Origin: Geobacteraceae bacterium
GTDB lineage: Bacteria > Desulfobacterota > Desulfuromonadia > Geobacterales > Geobacteraceae
Direction of reading: 5' to 3'
Length of the DNA stretch: 35,804 nt
Assembly: GCA_028683555.1 (NCBI GenBank)
Contig: JAQUHN010000019.1
Span: 1-35,804, forward strand
The notes under the pieces: model-generated
The model's database searches: none
What the model saw: the letters and a program-made list of their open reading frames with translations, nothing else
Told to the model about the DNA's origin: nothing
Shown: positions 15,232-23,988 of the stretch, piece after piece
Position numbering within the stretch: position 1 is the stretch's first letter
Layout: each line of letters opens with the position of its first letter
Translations under genes and position numbers: made by a program

Positions 15232-17493
15232 TTAAAGGGTGTCCACCGGATCCACGTCAAGGGTTGTGCGCAGCACCCGCGGCGGGTTCCATTCCCGCTG
15301 AAAGTGAAGCAGCAGCCGTTTCAGTTCGGTACGGTTGCGGGCCTTGAGCATGATTTGCCAGCGAAACCGGCCCCGCACCTTGGCCAGCGGCGCCGGCGCC
15401 GGACCGAGAATTTCGGCGCGAATGTTCAGTGCCTGGCGTCCTGCCCGGAAAAGGCGGGCCGCATCCTGCGCGCCCTTTTCCACCGCTTTTTCGGCCGTAC
15501 CGGAAATGACCGCCATGGCCAGGTGGGCGAAGGGCGGGTATCCCGCGTCCTCCCGGAAGGCAATTTCTTCGGCATAAAATCCTTCGTAATCGTGGCTTGC
15601 CGCCCGCAGCAGGGCATAGTGATCGGCTGAAACTCCCTGGATCACCACGGTGCCGGGTGCGTCACCCCTGCCGGCCCGTCCCATCACCTGGCTCACCAGC
15701 TGGAAGGTCCGTTCGGCACTCCGGAAATCGGGAATATTGAGGGTTGCGTCGGCCGACACCACCCCCACCAGGGTTACCCCCGGATAGTCGTGGCCCTTGG
15801 CGATCATCTGGGTGCCGATGAGGATATCGATAGCGCCCTCTTCCAGCCGCTTGAGGATGCGGGCATGTCCGCCGCGGCCGGTGGTGGTATCGCTGTCCAT
15901 GCGTGCCACCCGCGCATCGGGAAACAGCTCCTTTACCTCATCCTCGACCCGTTCCGTGCCCCGTCCGAACAGGCCGATATCAGTGCCGCTGCACTCGGGA
16001 CAGACCGACGGGGCCGGGAGCGAGAAGTCGCAGTAGTGGCAGAAATGGCGCTGTTTGGCCCGGTGGTGGGTCAGGGTGACGGAACAATTGGGACAGCGGA
16101 ACACGTGGCCGCAGTCCCGGCAGAGGAGAAAGGTGGCAAAGCCGCGCCGATTGAGAAAGAGCAGGGTCTGGCCGCCCTTTGCGAGGTTTTCGCCAATGGC
16201 CGCGACCAGTTCCGGCGAAAAGGCGGCGCCTCGCAGCTTGCGCGTGTCCACGATACGGGTTTCCGGAAGCGACAGTCCCCGGACCCGTTGCGGCAGATGG
16301 AGATAGTGAATCCGCCCGTGTTGCGCGGCGTGAAAGGTGGTGATAAGGGGTGTTGCGGTGCCGAGCACCACCGCGGCCTTTTCCAGCTTGCCCCGCACCA
16401 GCGCCAGGTCCCTGGCGTTGTAGGTGACTCCTTCCGACTGCTTGTAGGATGCCTCGTGCTCCTCGTCCACGACGATAATGCCGAGGTTGTCCAGCGGAGC
16501 GAACAGCGCCGAGCGTGCGCCGATGACAATGGCAACCTCACCCCGCCGGATGCGGCGCCATTCGTCGTAGCGCTCGCCGAGCGACAGCCCGCTGTGGAGC
16601 ACGGCTATACCTTCGCTGAAGCGTCCGCGGAACCTCTTCACCAGCTGGGGGGTGAGGGCGATTTCCGGGGTCAGTACCAGGGCCCGTTTGCCGTGTTGCA
16701 GGGTATGGGCGATGGCATGGAGATAGACCTCGGTTTTGCCGCTGCCGGTGACGCCGTGGAGCAGAAAAGGGGAGAACTCGCCGGCAGTAACGGCGGCCGC
16801 GATGGTGGCAAAGGCTGTTGCCTGATGTTCGTTGAGGTCCAGCGCCGGCGTCACGGTACAATCGTCTTCCCGGAATGGGTCCCGATAGACCTCCCGCTCC
16901 TCGACCGTCACCAGTCCCCGCTCCACCAGGCGTTTCAGAGGGGCCGACGGGTTGGAGAACTGCTGGCTGATTTTCGCCCGGGACGTCTCGCCGTTCTCCA
17001 GCAGAAAGAGCAGGATAGCAGCGCCGCTGCCGCGGATCCCGGCGGCGTCCGCTGCCTCGGCTGCGGCCCGGTAGAACCGTTCCCGGCGAATGCTGCCGCC
17101 GCCGGCGAAATGTTCTTCAATGACAGTCGAGCCGTCGTCGCCGGTCACTGTTCTGCGGCGGCTTTCGATATTGATGCCGGTGGGCAGGGCGGTCTTGATG
17201 ACCTCGCCCAGCGGATAGAGGTAATAGTTTGCAATCCAGCGGTAGAAGGCCAGCTCACGGGTGGTAAAGAGCGGCTCGGCGTCGAGGATCTCGATGACGT
17301 CCTTCAGTTCCCCGGCCGGGGCGTTGGCGGAGCCCAGCACGTAGCCGGTGACTTTCCGGCGGCCGAACGGCACCAGCACCCGGACGCCCGGCTGGATCGA
17401 GCGCTGCAGCGCTTCCGGAACACTGTAGTGGAAGGTCCGGTCGAGGGGCAGGGGCACGGCGACTTCAATGGTTCGATAACGGCTATGGGGCAT
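15232..17493 (-). CDS. priA: Primosomal protein N' (replication restart helicase PriA)
   Basis: This 753-aa 3'-5' DNA helicase reloads the replisome at stalled forks. The N-terminal 3'BD-like domain spans about 1-105. Walker A is GVTGSGKT (246-253) and the Walker B box is DEEH (343-346). The zinc-binding insert has paired cysteines at 458/461, 467/470, 485/488 and 498/501. The C-terminal helicase motifs include FLNRRGFA, IGTQMIAKGHDYPGVTLVG and QVMGRAGRG. Length is normal for the family. The start is the first in-frame ATG; its ribosome site is weak. It is divergent from ttcA across 255 bp. Confidence 0.97.
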   Translation of the reverse strand: MPHSRYRTIEVAVPLPLDRTFHYSVPEALQRSIQPGVRVLVPFGRRKVTGYVLGSANAPAGELKDVIEILDAEPLFTTRELAFYRWIANYYLYPLGEVIKTALPTGINIESRRRTVTGDDGSTVIEEHFAGGGSIRRERFYRAAAEAADAAGIRGSGAAILLFLLENGETSRAKISQQFSNPSAPLKRLVERGLVTVEEREVYRDPFREDDCTVTPALDLNEHQATAFATIAAAVTAGEFSPFLLHGVTGSGKTEVYLHAIAHTLQHGKRALVLTPEIALTPQLVKRFRGRFSEGIAVLHSGLSLGERYDEWRRIRRGEVAIVIGARSALFAPLDNLGIIVVDEEHEASYKQSEGVTYNARDLALVRGKLEKAAVVLGTATPLITTFHAAQHGRIHYLHLPQRVRGLSLPETRIVDTRKLRGAAFSPELVAAIGENLAKGGQTLLFLNRRGFATFLLCRDCGHVFRCPNCSVTLTHHRAKQRHFCHYCDFSLPAPSVCPECSGTDIGLFGRGTERVEDEVKELFPDARVARMDSDTTTGRGGHARILKRLEEGAIDILIGTQMIAKGHDYPGVTLVGVVSADATLNIPDFRSAERTFQLVSQVMGRAGRGDAPGTVVIQGVSADHYALLRAASHDYEGFYAEEIAFREDAGYPPFAHLAMAVISGTAEKAVEKGAQDAARLFRAGRQALNIRAEILGPAPAPLAKVRGRFRWQIMLKARNRTELKRLLLHFQREWNPPRVLRTTLDVDPVDTL

Positions 17494-17748
17494 TTCCGGG
17501 GCGGCCTTTTCATGCGGGGTAGTTTGGCGGCTGACGAACTGCAGTCCCCATCACAATACCAGAGGCGGGGATTCCGGGCAAGGGGCGATCGGCGGGAAAA
17601 TTCCCGGTCGGGAAACTTGACTTCTTTTGTCGGTTTCCGGTACCGTAGAGCGATGCCTCCGCAATGGCTCCGGGGGCTTTTTCATGATTTTTCCGGGCCA
17701 GGGGTGGTCAAGAGCGAGAAGTGGCAACGACAGAGGAGAGAGAGACAC

Positions 17749-18639
17749 GTGGTATCAGCAGATGAAAAACGGTACAAGAAGATCAAGAACGCGGTGGGGC
17801 GGGCAATCGCCGATTTCGGCCTGATCGAGGAAGGCGACCGGATTGCCGTGGCGGTTTCCGGGGGCAAGGATTCCTACGCCCTGCTGCATATCCTCGAGGC
17901 GTTGCGGAAGCGGGCGCCGATCCGCTACGAGATTTTGGCGATTAATATCGATTCGGGCTATCCCGGTTACCGGGCCGACCTCATCGAGCAGCACCTGGCA
18001 CAGTACGGCTTTGCCTACCATATGGAAAAAACCGACCATTACGATATCATCCGCGACAAGCGGCGGCCCGGTTCCTCCTACTGCTCCATCTGCGCCCGGC
18101 TCAAGCGGGGGGTGCTCTACACCCTGGCGCAGCGGTTCAACTGCAACAAGCTGGCGCTCGGCCACCACCTGGACGATTTCATCGAAACCCTGCTGCTGAA
18201 CCAGTTTTTCGTCGGCTCGCTGAAGGCGATGGCGGCGAAGATGCTGGCCGACAACGGTGAAACCACGGTGATTCGGCCGCTGGTCTACGTGGAGGAGCAG
18301 GAAATCATCCCCTTTGCCGCTGCCAATGGTTATCCGGTGGTTTGCTGCCGCTGCCCGGTCTGCGGGGTCGCCGACCTGCAGCGGAAGAAGATGAAAGAGC
18401 TGCTCAGCACGCTGGAGAAGGACAATCCCCATGTGAAACGGAGCATGCTGCGGGCCCTGGCCAATGTTCAGCCGCGCCACCTGCTGGATCCGGCGATCAG
18501 CCGGGAGGAGCAACCGCTCGCCGGCAACCCTCAGCCGACAACGAACCCGGTGAGCAGTTCCGCCGTTGCCCCGGTCACCCGCACCGTTACCTCGGCGTTG
18601 ACCGGCGCGTTGCAGTCCGGGATCGACACGGACAGGTAG
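17749..18639 (+). CDS. ttcA: tRNA 2-thiocytidine biosynthesis protein TtcA (3'-extended)
   Basis: This Fe-S-dependent PP-loop enzyme thiolates C32 of certain tRNAs. The PP-loop SGGKDS lies at 37-42, CSIC at 112-115, and a third Cys cluster in VVCCRCPVCG near 200, matching the cluster ligands of TtcA. The start is GTG (VSADEKRYKK) with GAGGAGAG about 12 bp upstream. A TTGACT (17617) with a poor -10 at 17641 may be the promoter. The family core ends near QPRHLLDP (residue 247). The last 48 residues are low-complexity, and their codons run 109 bp into the antisense end of mtaB, which suggests an original stop was lost. Confidence 0.92.
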   Translation: MVSADEKRYKKIKNAVGRAIADFGLIEEGDRIAVAVSGGKDSYALLHILEALRKRAPIRYEILAINIDSGYPGYRADLIEQHLAQYGFAYHMEKTDHYDIIRDKRRPGSSYCSICARLKRGVLYTLAQRFNCNKLALGHHLDDFIETLLLNQFFVGSLKAMAAKMLADNGETTVIRPLVYVEEQEIIPFAAANGYPVVCCRCPVCGVADLQRKKMKELLSTLEKDNPHVKRSMLRALANVQPRHLLDPAISREEQPLAGNPQPTTNPVSSSAVAPVTRTVTSALTGALQSGIDTDR

Positions 18640-19826
18640 TTCCTGGACAGCCCCTGGCGGTTGCCGTCGTTTCGTGTTTGCTGGATGAGGACCTGCAGCT
18701 CCTTGCCGAGGAAACTTTCGGCGTAGGCCAGTTTCTTGCGGGCGGAAAGCGTCCGCAGTGCTTCGGCCCGCTGCTTGATCAGCGGGGCAGGCACCCGGTT
18801 CGGCATGGTTGCCGCCGGGGTGCCCTGGCGCGGCGAAAACGGAAAGACGTGGAAGTAGGCGAGCGGCAGTGCTTCGAGGAAGCGGTAGCCCCGTTCGAAT
18901 GCCTCCTCCGTCTCGCCGGGGAAACCGGCGATGATGTCGGTGCCGAGGCAGATGGCCGGGGCGGCGGCAACGAGCTTTTCCACCAGTTGGCGGAAAAAGC
19001 CGCTGGAGTAGGGCCGGTTCATTGCCGCCAGAACGTCGTCATCGCCGTTCTGCAGCGGTATGTGGAGATGGGGGCAGATTGTCCGGCCGCCGGCGATCAG
19101 CCGGATCAGCGGATCGGGGATCTCGGTTGGTTCGATGGAGCCGAGCCGCAGGCGGGGCACAAGGTTTTCCCGGTCGGCGGCCGACAGCAGTTCGAGCAGG
19201 CTGGTGGGCGGCGCCAGGTCGAGGCCGAAAGCGCCCAGGTGTATCCCGGTCAGCACCACTTCCCGGAAGCCCTGCCGGGCAAAGGTGCGGATGCCGTTCA
19301 GGGCGTCGTCCAGCTGAACGCTTCTGCTCGGTCCCCGGACATGGGGCACGATGCAGTAGGAGCAGCGGGCGTCGCAGCCGTTCTGCACCTGCAGGAAAGC
19401 CCGGGTATGTTCGGCGAACGTTTCGAGGATCAGCGGCCCGGTCTCCCGCACCAGGGATATGTCTGTCACCTTGATGCGCTGCTCGTCGCCCAGTTCCCGG
19501 AGCAGCTCGACCAGTTCCCGTTTTTCGGTGTTGCCGATGACCAGCGCGACGCCGGGCATGGTGCGGATTTCCTCGGCCGCGATCTGGGCATAGCAGCCGG
19601 TGACGACGATGCGCGCGGCGGGGTTTTGCCGTAGCGCCCGACGGATCAGGCGGCGCGATTCGGCATCGGTCCGGGCCGTAACCGTGCAGGTGTTGATGAC
19701 GCAGACATCGGCCGCTTCTCCCGCGGCAACGACCTGGAATCCTTCCTTGCGGACCGCTTCGGACATGGCGGCGGACTCGAACTGGTTAGTCTTGCAGCCG
19801 AGGGTTACAAACGAGATTTTCTTCAT
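18531..19826 (-). CDS. mtaB: tRNA (N6-threonylcarbamoyladenosine A37) methylthiotransferase MtaB
   Basis: This 431-aa radical-SAM methylthiotransferase adds a methylthio group to t6A37 of tRNA. The UPF0004 domain supplies Cys11 ([11 protein letters not shown]), Cys47 and Cys78. The radical-SAM motif GCDARCSYC gives Cys151/155/158. [14 protein letters not shown] and a TRAM-like C-terminus follow. The opening TLGCKTN is typical of MtaB rather than MiaB or RimO. The ATG overlaps the mnmA stop by 4 bases (ATGA), so the two are probably translationally coupled. The 3' end overlaps the ttcA reading frame on the other strand. Confidence 0.94.
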   Translation of the reverse strand: MKKISFVTLGCKTNQFESAAMSEAVRKEGFQVVAAGEAADVCVINTCTVTARTDAESRRLIRRALRQNPAARIVVTGCYAQIAAEEIRTMPGVALVIGNTEKRELVELLRELGDEQRIKVTDISLVRETGPLILETFAEHTRAFLQVQNGCDARCSYCIVPHVRGPSRSVQLDDALNGIRTFARQGFREVVLTGIHLGAFGLDLAPPTSLLELLSAADRENLVPRLRLGSIEPTEIPDPLIRLIAGGRTICPHLHIPLQNGDDDVLAAMNRPYSSGFFRQLVEKLVAAAPAICLGTDIIAGFPGETEEAFERGYRFLEALPLAYFHVFPFSPRQGTPAATMPNRVPAPLIKQRAEALRTLSARKKLAYAESFLGKELQVLIQQTRNDGNRQGLSRNYLSVSIPDCNAPVNAEVTVRVTGATAELLTGFVVG

Positions 19827-20932
19827 AGTCCCTGTTCGATCCAGCCCCCGCCGAGAACCCGGTTTCCTCCGTAGAAAACAACCGCCTGGCCCGGGGTCAC
19901 CGATTTTTCCTTGGTTGTGAAAACTACTTCGACCCGGTTGTCCGGCAGCGGGATGACCCGACAGGGCACCGGCTGGTGGCGGTAGCGGATCCGGCAGGTG
20001 GATTCGAATTCCGCCACGGGCGGCGGCATCAGCCAGTTGACCTGGGCGGCGGTCAGGCCGTTCAGGTAGAGTTCGCTTTGCGGGCCGACAATCACCTCGC
20101 GCCGCTCCGCATCCACGCCGAGCACGTAGAGCGGCTCCTTCCAGGCGATGCCCAGCCCGCGGCGTTGTCCTACCGTATAGCGGTAGGTGCCGAGATGGCG
20201 GCCGAGCACCTTGCCCTGCCGGTCGACGATGTCCCCGCACAGGTCTTCGGCACCCTCTTCGGCCTCGAGGAACCGGACATAGTCGTCATCGGGGATGAAG
20301 CAGATTTCCTGGCTTTCACCCTTCTCGGCGACACGCAGGCTGAAGCGGGATGCCAGGGCGCGGACTTCCGGTTTGGTCAGCCCGCCGAGCGGGAACAGGC
20401 TGTGTGCCAGCTGCTGCTGGGAGAGGGCGAACAGGAAGTAGGACTGATCCTTCTTCGGGTCGAGCCCCTTCAGCAGGTGAAAGAAGCCGTCGTCGCCCTG
20501 TTCGATCCGGGCGTAGTGGCCGGTTGCCAGGAAATCGGCGCCCAGCTCCCGGGCCTTGTCCAGCAGCAGTCCGAACTTGACCAGTTGGTTGCAGCGGACG
20601 CAGGGGTTCGGCGTCCGGCCATGATAGTATTCCCCGACAAAATCGTCAATAACCAGCCGCCGGAATTCGTCCTCGAAATTCACCACGTAAAAGGGAATCC
20701 CCAGCTGTTCGGCAATCCGGCCGGCATCGCGCACATCATCCGGCGAGCAGCAGGAGGCTTCCGCCGCGTCACCGGCGGCCGACGGATCCCAGACCCGCAT
20801 GGTGATGCCGATCAGTTCGTGGCCCTGTTCTTTCAGCAGCGCCGCCGCCACCGAGGAATCGACGCCGCCGCTCATGGCGACCGCTATCCGTTTCGGTTTT
20901 CCGCTGTTATTCGCCATCGCCGGGTTGCCCAT
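19823..20932 (-). CDS. mnmA: tRNA-specific 2-thiouridylase MnmA
   Basis: This 369-aa enzyme transfers sulfur to U34 of Lys, Glu and Gln tRNAs. The PP-loop SGGVDSS begins at 21. The catalytic cysteines are visible in TPNPCVRCN (Cys111) and [10 protein letters not shown] (Cys211), and [11 protein letters not shown] is conserved. Two starts are possible: ATG at 20932 (used here) and ATG at 20917 ([10 protein letters not shown]). Neither has a clear ribosome site, because the gene begins inside the end of cysE and probably depends on coupled translation. It forms an operon cysE-mnmA-mtaB. Confidence 0.95.
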   Translation of the reverse strand: MGNPAMANNSGKPKRIAVAMSGGVDSSVAAALLKEQGHELIGITMRVWDPSAAGDAAEASCCSPDDVRDAGRIAEQLGIPFYVVNFEDEFRRLVIDDFVGEYYHGRTPNPCVRCNQLVKFGLLLDKARELGADFLATGHYARIEQGDDGFFHLLKGLDPKKDQSYFLFALSQQQLAHSLFPLGGLTKPEVRALASRFSLRVAEKGESQEICFIPDDDYVRFLEAEEGAEDLCGDIVDRQGKVLGRHLGTYRYTVGQRRGLGIAWKEPLYVLGVDAERREVIVGPQSELYLNGLTAAQVNWLMPPPVAEFESTCRIRYRHQPVPCRVIPLPDNRVEVVFTTKEKSVTPGQAVVFYGGNRVLGGGWIEQGL

Positions 20933-21596
20933 CCAGCCGCTTTTTCAGGGCCTCGTGCTCCTGTGCCAGCTCGTTGTATTTCCGTTCAAGTTCCCTGATC
21001 TGATCGAACATGCAGGCGATTGCCTTGGCTTCCGGATCGGGCATCTTGCCATGCTCCAGGTCGGTCTTTTCGGTGGCTCTCTCGCCGGTCATGACCATTC
21101 TGCCCGGTACGCCGACAACCGTCGAATTGGCCGGGACCTCCTTGATGACCACCGAGTTGGAGCCGATCCGGCTGCCTTTGCCGACCGTGAACGGGCCGAG
21201 GACCTTGGCGCCGGAGCCGATTACCACGTTCTCTTCCACGGTCGGGTGGCGCTTGACGCGTTCCAGGCTGACGCCGCCGAGGGTGACGCCGTGGTAGAGG
21301 GTAACGTTGTCGCCGATTTCCGCGGTTTCACCGATCACCACGCCCATGCCGTGGTCGATGAACACCCCTTTGCCGATGGTGGCGCCCGGATGGATCTCGA
21401 TGCCGGTCAGGAAGCGGGCCAGGTGGGAAACGAACCGGCCGAGGAAGTACGCCTTGTGAAGCCACAACCAGTGGGAAATGCGGTGCAGCCAGATGGCATG
21501 GAGCCCGGGATAGCAGAAGAGTACCTCGAGAATGCTGCGCGCCGCCGGGTCCCTTTCGAACACCGCCTGTATATCATCCCGTATTCTTTTGAGCAT
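20907..21596 (-). CDS. cysE: Serine O-acetyltransferase (short EpsC-type CysE)
   Basis: This 229-aa enzyme makes O-acetylserine from serine and acetyl-CoA, the first step of cysteine synthesis. The short N-terminus lacks the long helical domain of the E. coli form, as in EpsC-type enzymes. The left-handed beta-helix repeats run through about 65-165, with [30 protein letters not shown] and [13 protein letters not shown] Glu/Lys-rich coiled coil ends the protein. The ATG before LKRIRDD was chosen, with AAGGGG about 7 bp upstream. It leads a three-gene operon with mnmA and mtaB, so sulfur supply and tRNA thiolation may be co-regulated. See the promoter and operator entries. Confidence 0.95.
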   Translation of the reverse strand: MLKRIRDDIQAVFERDPAARSILEVLFCYPGLHAIWLHRISHWLWLHKAYFLGRFVSHLARFLTGIEIHPGATIGKGVFIDHGMGVVIGETAEIGDNVTLYHGVTLGGVSLERVKRHPTVEENVVIGSGAKVLGPFTVGKGSRIGSNSVVIKEVPANSTVVGVPGRMVMTGERATEKTDLEHGKMPDPEAKAIACMFDQIRELERKYNELAQEHEALKKRLDGQPGDGE

Positions 21597-21624
21597 GGAA
21601 ACCCCTTTTGTTGACAACAATCAT

Positions 21625-21646
21625 GGTAACAATTGTATTGTTTACC
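21625..21646 (-). promoter_or_regulatory. Operator-like palindrome over the cysE start site
   Basis: On the minus strand the sequence reads GGTAA-A-CAAT-ACA-ATTG-TTACC, an inverted repeat with one bulged base. It would cover the transcription start. The size and A/T-rich dyad resemble sites of Rrf2-family repressors (IscR/CymR type), which often control cysteine or Fe-S genes; that link is inference. Confidence 0.55.
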
Positions 21647-21674
21647 GAATAGCATACCCGATAAATATTGTCAA
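21646..21674 (-). promoter_or_regulatory. Promoter of the cysE-mnmA-mtaB operon
   Basis: On the minus strand a perfect TTGACA and TATTCG are separated by 17 bp, with TGC before the -10 (extended -10). The -10 abuts the palindrome at 21625-21646. Confidence 0.7.
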
Positions 21675-21775
21675 TTATTCCGGTCGGGGTCTCGGAACGG
21701 CTAAAGCGGAATTGCCGGGCGGGGATTGTGCACCAGGTCTGCTGAAAATTGCGGGATGGTTCGACGGGAAAGAGA

Positions 21776-21804
21776 GGCGGGGGGAGCTTTTTGCTCCCCC
21801 CGCC
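21776..21804. repeat. GC-rich hairpin
   Basis: A 12-bp perfect stem GGCGGGGGGAGC/GCTCCCCCCGCC has a TTTTT loop and no T run after it on either strand. It lies in the 375-bp gap between cysE and the DUF1450-like gene. Confidence 0.6.
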
Positions 21805-21859
21805 TGCCGGAACACCTTTTTCTGCTCATTCGTGTTGTAAGCCCCAACCGCTTCAGACA

Positions 21860-21893
21860 AGACCTGCCAGGTTTCCGAAAACCTGGCAGGTCT
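21860..21893. repeat. Interspersed palindromic repeat, copy 1
   Basis: AGACCTGCCAGGTTT and its reverse complement flank a CCGA loop (15-bp arms). A near-identical copy lies at 26583-26616. It may serve as terminator for the minus-strand gene at 21972-22190, which ends 79 bp away. Confidence 0.8.
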
Positions 21894-21971
21894 CCTTTAC
21901 CGGAAAAGCATCAGCGGCCGTGTCAACAGCTGCGCCTGCAACAAAAAACCAAAAACCGGTTCTCCTGAACC

Positions 21972-22190
21972 CTACTTCTTCTTTGCTGCTTTGGTTATCT
22001 TCTTCACCAGTTCGTCGGCATCATCGGCCACGACCTTTTTCCCGTCCACCCGGGCAATTTTGCCTTTGCCGCAGTCGTCGCAGATATCGATGCACTTCTT
22101 TATCTGCACATCCAGTTCGGGCATTTCCTCCTCGAGTCGCTTGGCCAGCTTGGCTTTGCCCTTGTTTTTGTCGCAGAGTCTCACTTTCAT
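21972..22190 (-). CDS. DUF1450/YuzB-like small protein
   Basis: This 72-aa protein opens with MKVRLCDKNKGKAKLAKRL and has KKCIDICDDCGKGKIARVDG in the middle, then a Lys-rich tail. The Cys pattern resembles the DUF1450 (YuzB) family, thought to be small thioredoxin-like or metal-binding proteins. AAAGGA precedes the ATG. It lies 32 bp after the ferritin gene in the same direction and may be co-transcribed with it, which would fit an iron or redox theme. Function unknown. Confidence 0.7.
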   Translation of the reverse strand: MKVRLCDKNKGKAKLAKRLEEEMPELDVQIKKCIDICDDCGKGKIARVDGKKVVADDADELVKKITKAAKKK

Positions 22191-22222
22191 GGGTGTATCC
22201 TTTCCGGTCTCGTCCCCGGAAG

Positions 22223-22738
22223 CTACTCCGCTGCCGGAGCGGGCGGCGTAAAGATGCGGGCGGCCAGATCCCGGTCAACCATCATCAGGCCCTGCGGGCT
22301 GTCGCCCACCAGCTTCAGCTTGGCGATGATGTCGTTGTCGTTGCCCTCTTCCTCGATCTGCTCGGTCACGAACCACTGCAGGAAGATCTGGGTGGCATGG
22401 TCTTTTTCCTTGATGGCCAGGTCCATCAGCTCGTTGATGCAGTTGGTGATGAACTGCTCGTGCTTCAGGGTCTGCTCGAACATGGAAAGCAATGTCCCGT
22501 ATTCGTTCGGCGGCGCGGCGATCGCCGCCAGCTGGGCATGCTCTCCCTGGCTCTGGACATAATCGTAAATTTTCATCGCATGGACCATTTCTTCCTGGTA
22601 CTGCACCATGAACCAGTTGGCGGCGCCTTTCAGACCGATGTGGCTGGTGTAGGATGACATGGCAAGGTAGAGATAGGCGGAATAGATTTCGTTGTTGACC
22701 TGCTTGTTCAGCGATTGAACCATTTTCTTGCTTATCAT
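22223..22738 (-). CDS. ftn: Bacterial non-heme ferritin
   Basis: This 171-aa iron-storage four-helix protein has ferroxidase-site residues visible in LNKQVNNEIYSAYLYLAM (Glu on helix A), in QYQEEMVHAMKIYDYV (Glu/His of helix B), and in FLQWFVTEQIEEE (helix C). The length is typical of FtnA-type ferritins. The frame continues 48 codons upstream, but the ATG before ISKKMVQSL has a perfect AAGGAGGT 8-9 bp before it. A TATACT at 22778-22783 (minus) is a likely -10, with a CTGGCA 17 bp further up; the promoter is divergent from that of tRNA-Arg. Confidence 0.95.
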   Translation of the reverse strand: MISKKMVQSLNKQVNNEIYSAYLYLAMSSYTSHIGLKGAANWFMVQYQEEMVHAMKIYDYVQSQGEHAQLAAIAAPPNEYGTLLSMFEQTLKHEQFITNCINELMDLAIKEKDHATQIFLQWFVTEQIEEEGNDNDIIAKLKLVGDSPQGLMMVDRDLAARIFTPPAPAAE

Positions 22739-22934
22739 AGATTTAGACCTCCTTGTGAGTATGTTCCCTGATACCTCAGTATAACCGGAAAATACCGCAG
22801 TGCCAGAGGCGAAAAGGGAGAATTGTTTACAAAATGGGCTTGCTTTCTTTTCCGTTCTTGGGATAGAGTGGGCAGACATCACGCAGGTCTTTCACTCCCC
22901 CCGCGGACTTCTGTCACCACCCACATTCATTTAC

Positions 22935-23011
22935 GCGCTCGTAGCTCAGCTGGATAGAGCAATGGCCTTCGAAGCCATTGGTCGGGAGTTCGAATCTCTC
23001 CGGGCGCGCCA
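22935..23011 (+). tRNA. tRNA-Arg (anticodon UCG)
   Basis: This 77-nt cloverleaf has acceptor stem GCGCTCG/CGGGCGC with one G-U pair, D arm GCTC/GAGC, and anticodon stem ATGGC/GCCAT around CTTCGAA, which places TCG at positions 34-36 to read CGA. The T arm is GGGAG/CTCTC with TTCGAAT, and the CCA end is encoded. A weak promoter-like TTGCTT-18-TAGAGT lies at 22840-22869. A terminator follows within 10 bp. Confidence 0.95.
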
Positions 23012-23020
23012 AAAATAGCA

Positions 23021-23051
23021 AAGGGCTACGGTTCATTCCGTAGCCTTTTTT
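23021..23051 (+). terminator. Terminator of tRNA-Arg
   Basis: GGCTACGG-TTCATT-CCGTAGCC is flanked by AAG and followed by six T. Confidence 0.88.
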
Positions 23052-23213
23052 GTTTTTGTACCGCTGATGCTCACCCTGTCATACAACCTTTTCCCGCCCG
23101 GGCTGTTTCGGCGCGCTGGATTTTCTTATCCGGAAAACGTTTTTGCCCTTGACGGGGGGGCTTTCATGGGTGACCTTTTAACAAGGTGGGGTAGTAACAT
23201 GGGGAGGAGTGAC

Positions 23214-23984
23214 ATGCGCTTGAAAAATCTGGGTCTGGTCGTTTTCCTGGTCCTGTTGTTGCCGGTAGTGCCCGATGCCCGGGCCGCGGGGGGGACGCCC
23301 GACGCCGCGGCGCTGGTGAAGGAGGCGATCGATTACTACCGCGGCGCCGCCTCGACGGCGAAAGTGGTCATGACGATCCACCGTCCCGACTGGGAGCGGA
23401 CCATGACCATCGAGGCCTGGACCAAGGGCACCAGGGACAGCCTGTTTTTCATTGTCGCGCCGGCCAAGGACAAGGGCAACGGCACGCTCAAGAAGGGACG
23501 CGAGATGTGGACCTACAACCCGAAGGTCAACCGGGTGATCAAGCTGCCGCCTTCCATGATGTCCCAGGCGTGGATGGGGTCCGATTTCTCCAATAACGAC
23601 CTGGCCAAATCCGACAGCATCATCGACGATTACCAGCATACCGTCGAAACGGTCACGGAATCGGACGGCCACAAGGTTTACGTGATCCGCTCGGTACCGA
23701 AACCCGCCGCGCCGGTGGTGTGGGGCATGCAGCGGCTCTATCTGCGCGATGACAGGATTCTGCTGCGCGAGGATTTTTTCGACGAGGACCGGCAGCTGGT
23801 CAAGACCATGACCGGCAGCGACATCCGGATGCTCGGTGGCAAACTGTTCCCGAGGATCTGGCGGATGCAGAAGGCGGAAGTGACAGACGAATACACCCAG
23901 CTGGAGTACCGGGAGCTGAAATTCCTCCCCGACCTGCCGGACCGGCTGTTCACCATCACATCCCTGAAAAACCGGGGGAGATGA
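23214..23984 (+). CDS. LolA-like outer-membrane lipoprotein-sorting protein
   Basis: This 256-aa exported protein has a signal peptide spanning 1-25 (LGLVVFLVLLL, ends DARA). The mature part fits the LolA-like 'outer membrane lipoprotein-sorting protein' family, with the typical KGNGTLKKGREMWTYNP, RVIKLPPSMMSQAWMGSDF and a C-terminal YTQLEYRELKFLPDLP. Such proteins carry lipidated cargo across the periplasm in a beta-sheet cup. Upstream in-frame starts exist (23067, 23166, 23199), but GGGGAGGAG sits 4 bp before the ATG at 23214. The gene heads a set with two FtsX permeases, an ATPase and a barrel. The cargo is unknown. Confidence 0.88.
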   Translation: MRLKNLGLVVFLVLLLPVVPDARAAGGTPDAAALVKEAIDYYRGAASTAKVVMTIHRPDWERTMTIEAWTKGTRDSLFFIVAPAKDKGNGTLKKGREMWTYNPKVNRVIKLPPSMMSQAWMGSDFSNNDLAKSDSIIDDYQHTVETVTESDGHKVYVIRSVPKPAAPVVWGMQRLYLRDDRILLREDFFDEDRQLVKTMTGSDIRMLGGKLFPRIWRMQKAEVTDEYTQLEYRELKFLPDLPDRLFTITSLKNRGR

Positions 23985-23988
23985 AGCC

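Noticed and set aside
15790-17748. Long plus-strand open frame continuing into ttcA
   Set aside because: It is antisense to priA and open because of GC-biased codons; TtcA homology begins only at 17749.
22760-22795. Sigma-54 promoter upstream of ferritin (TGGCAC on minus)
   Set aside because: The -24-like TGGCAC is present but no GC at the right -12 distance; a sigma-70-like TATACT fits better.
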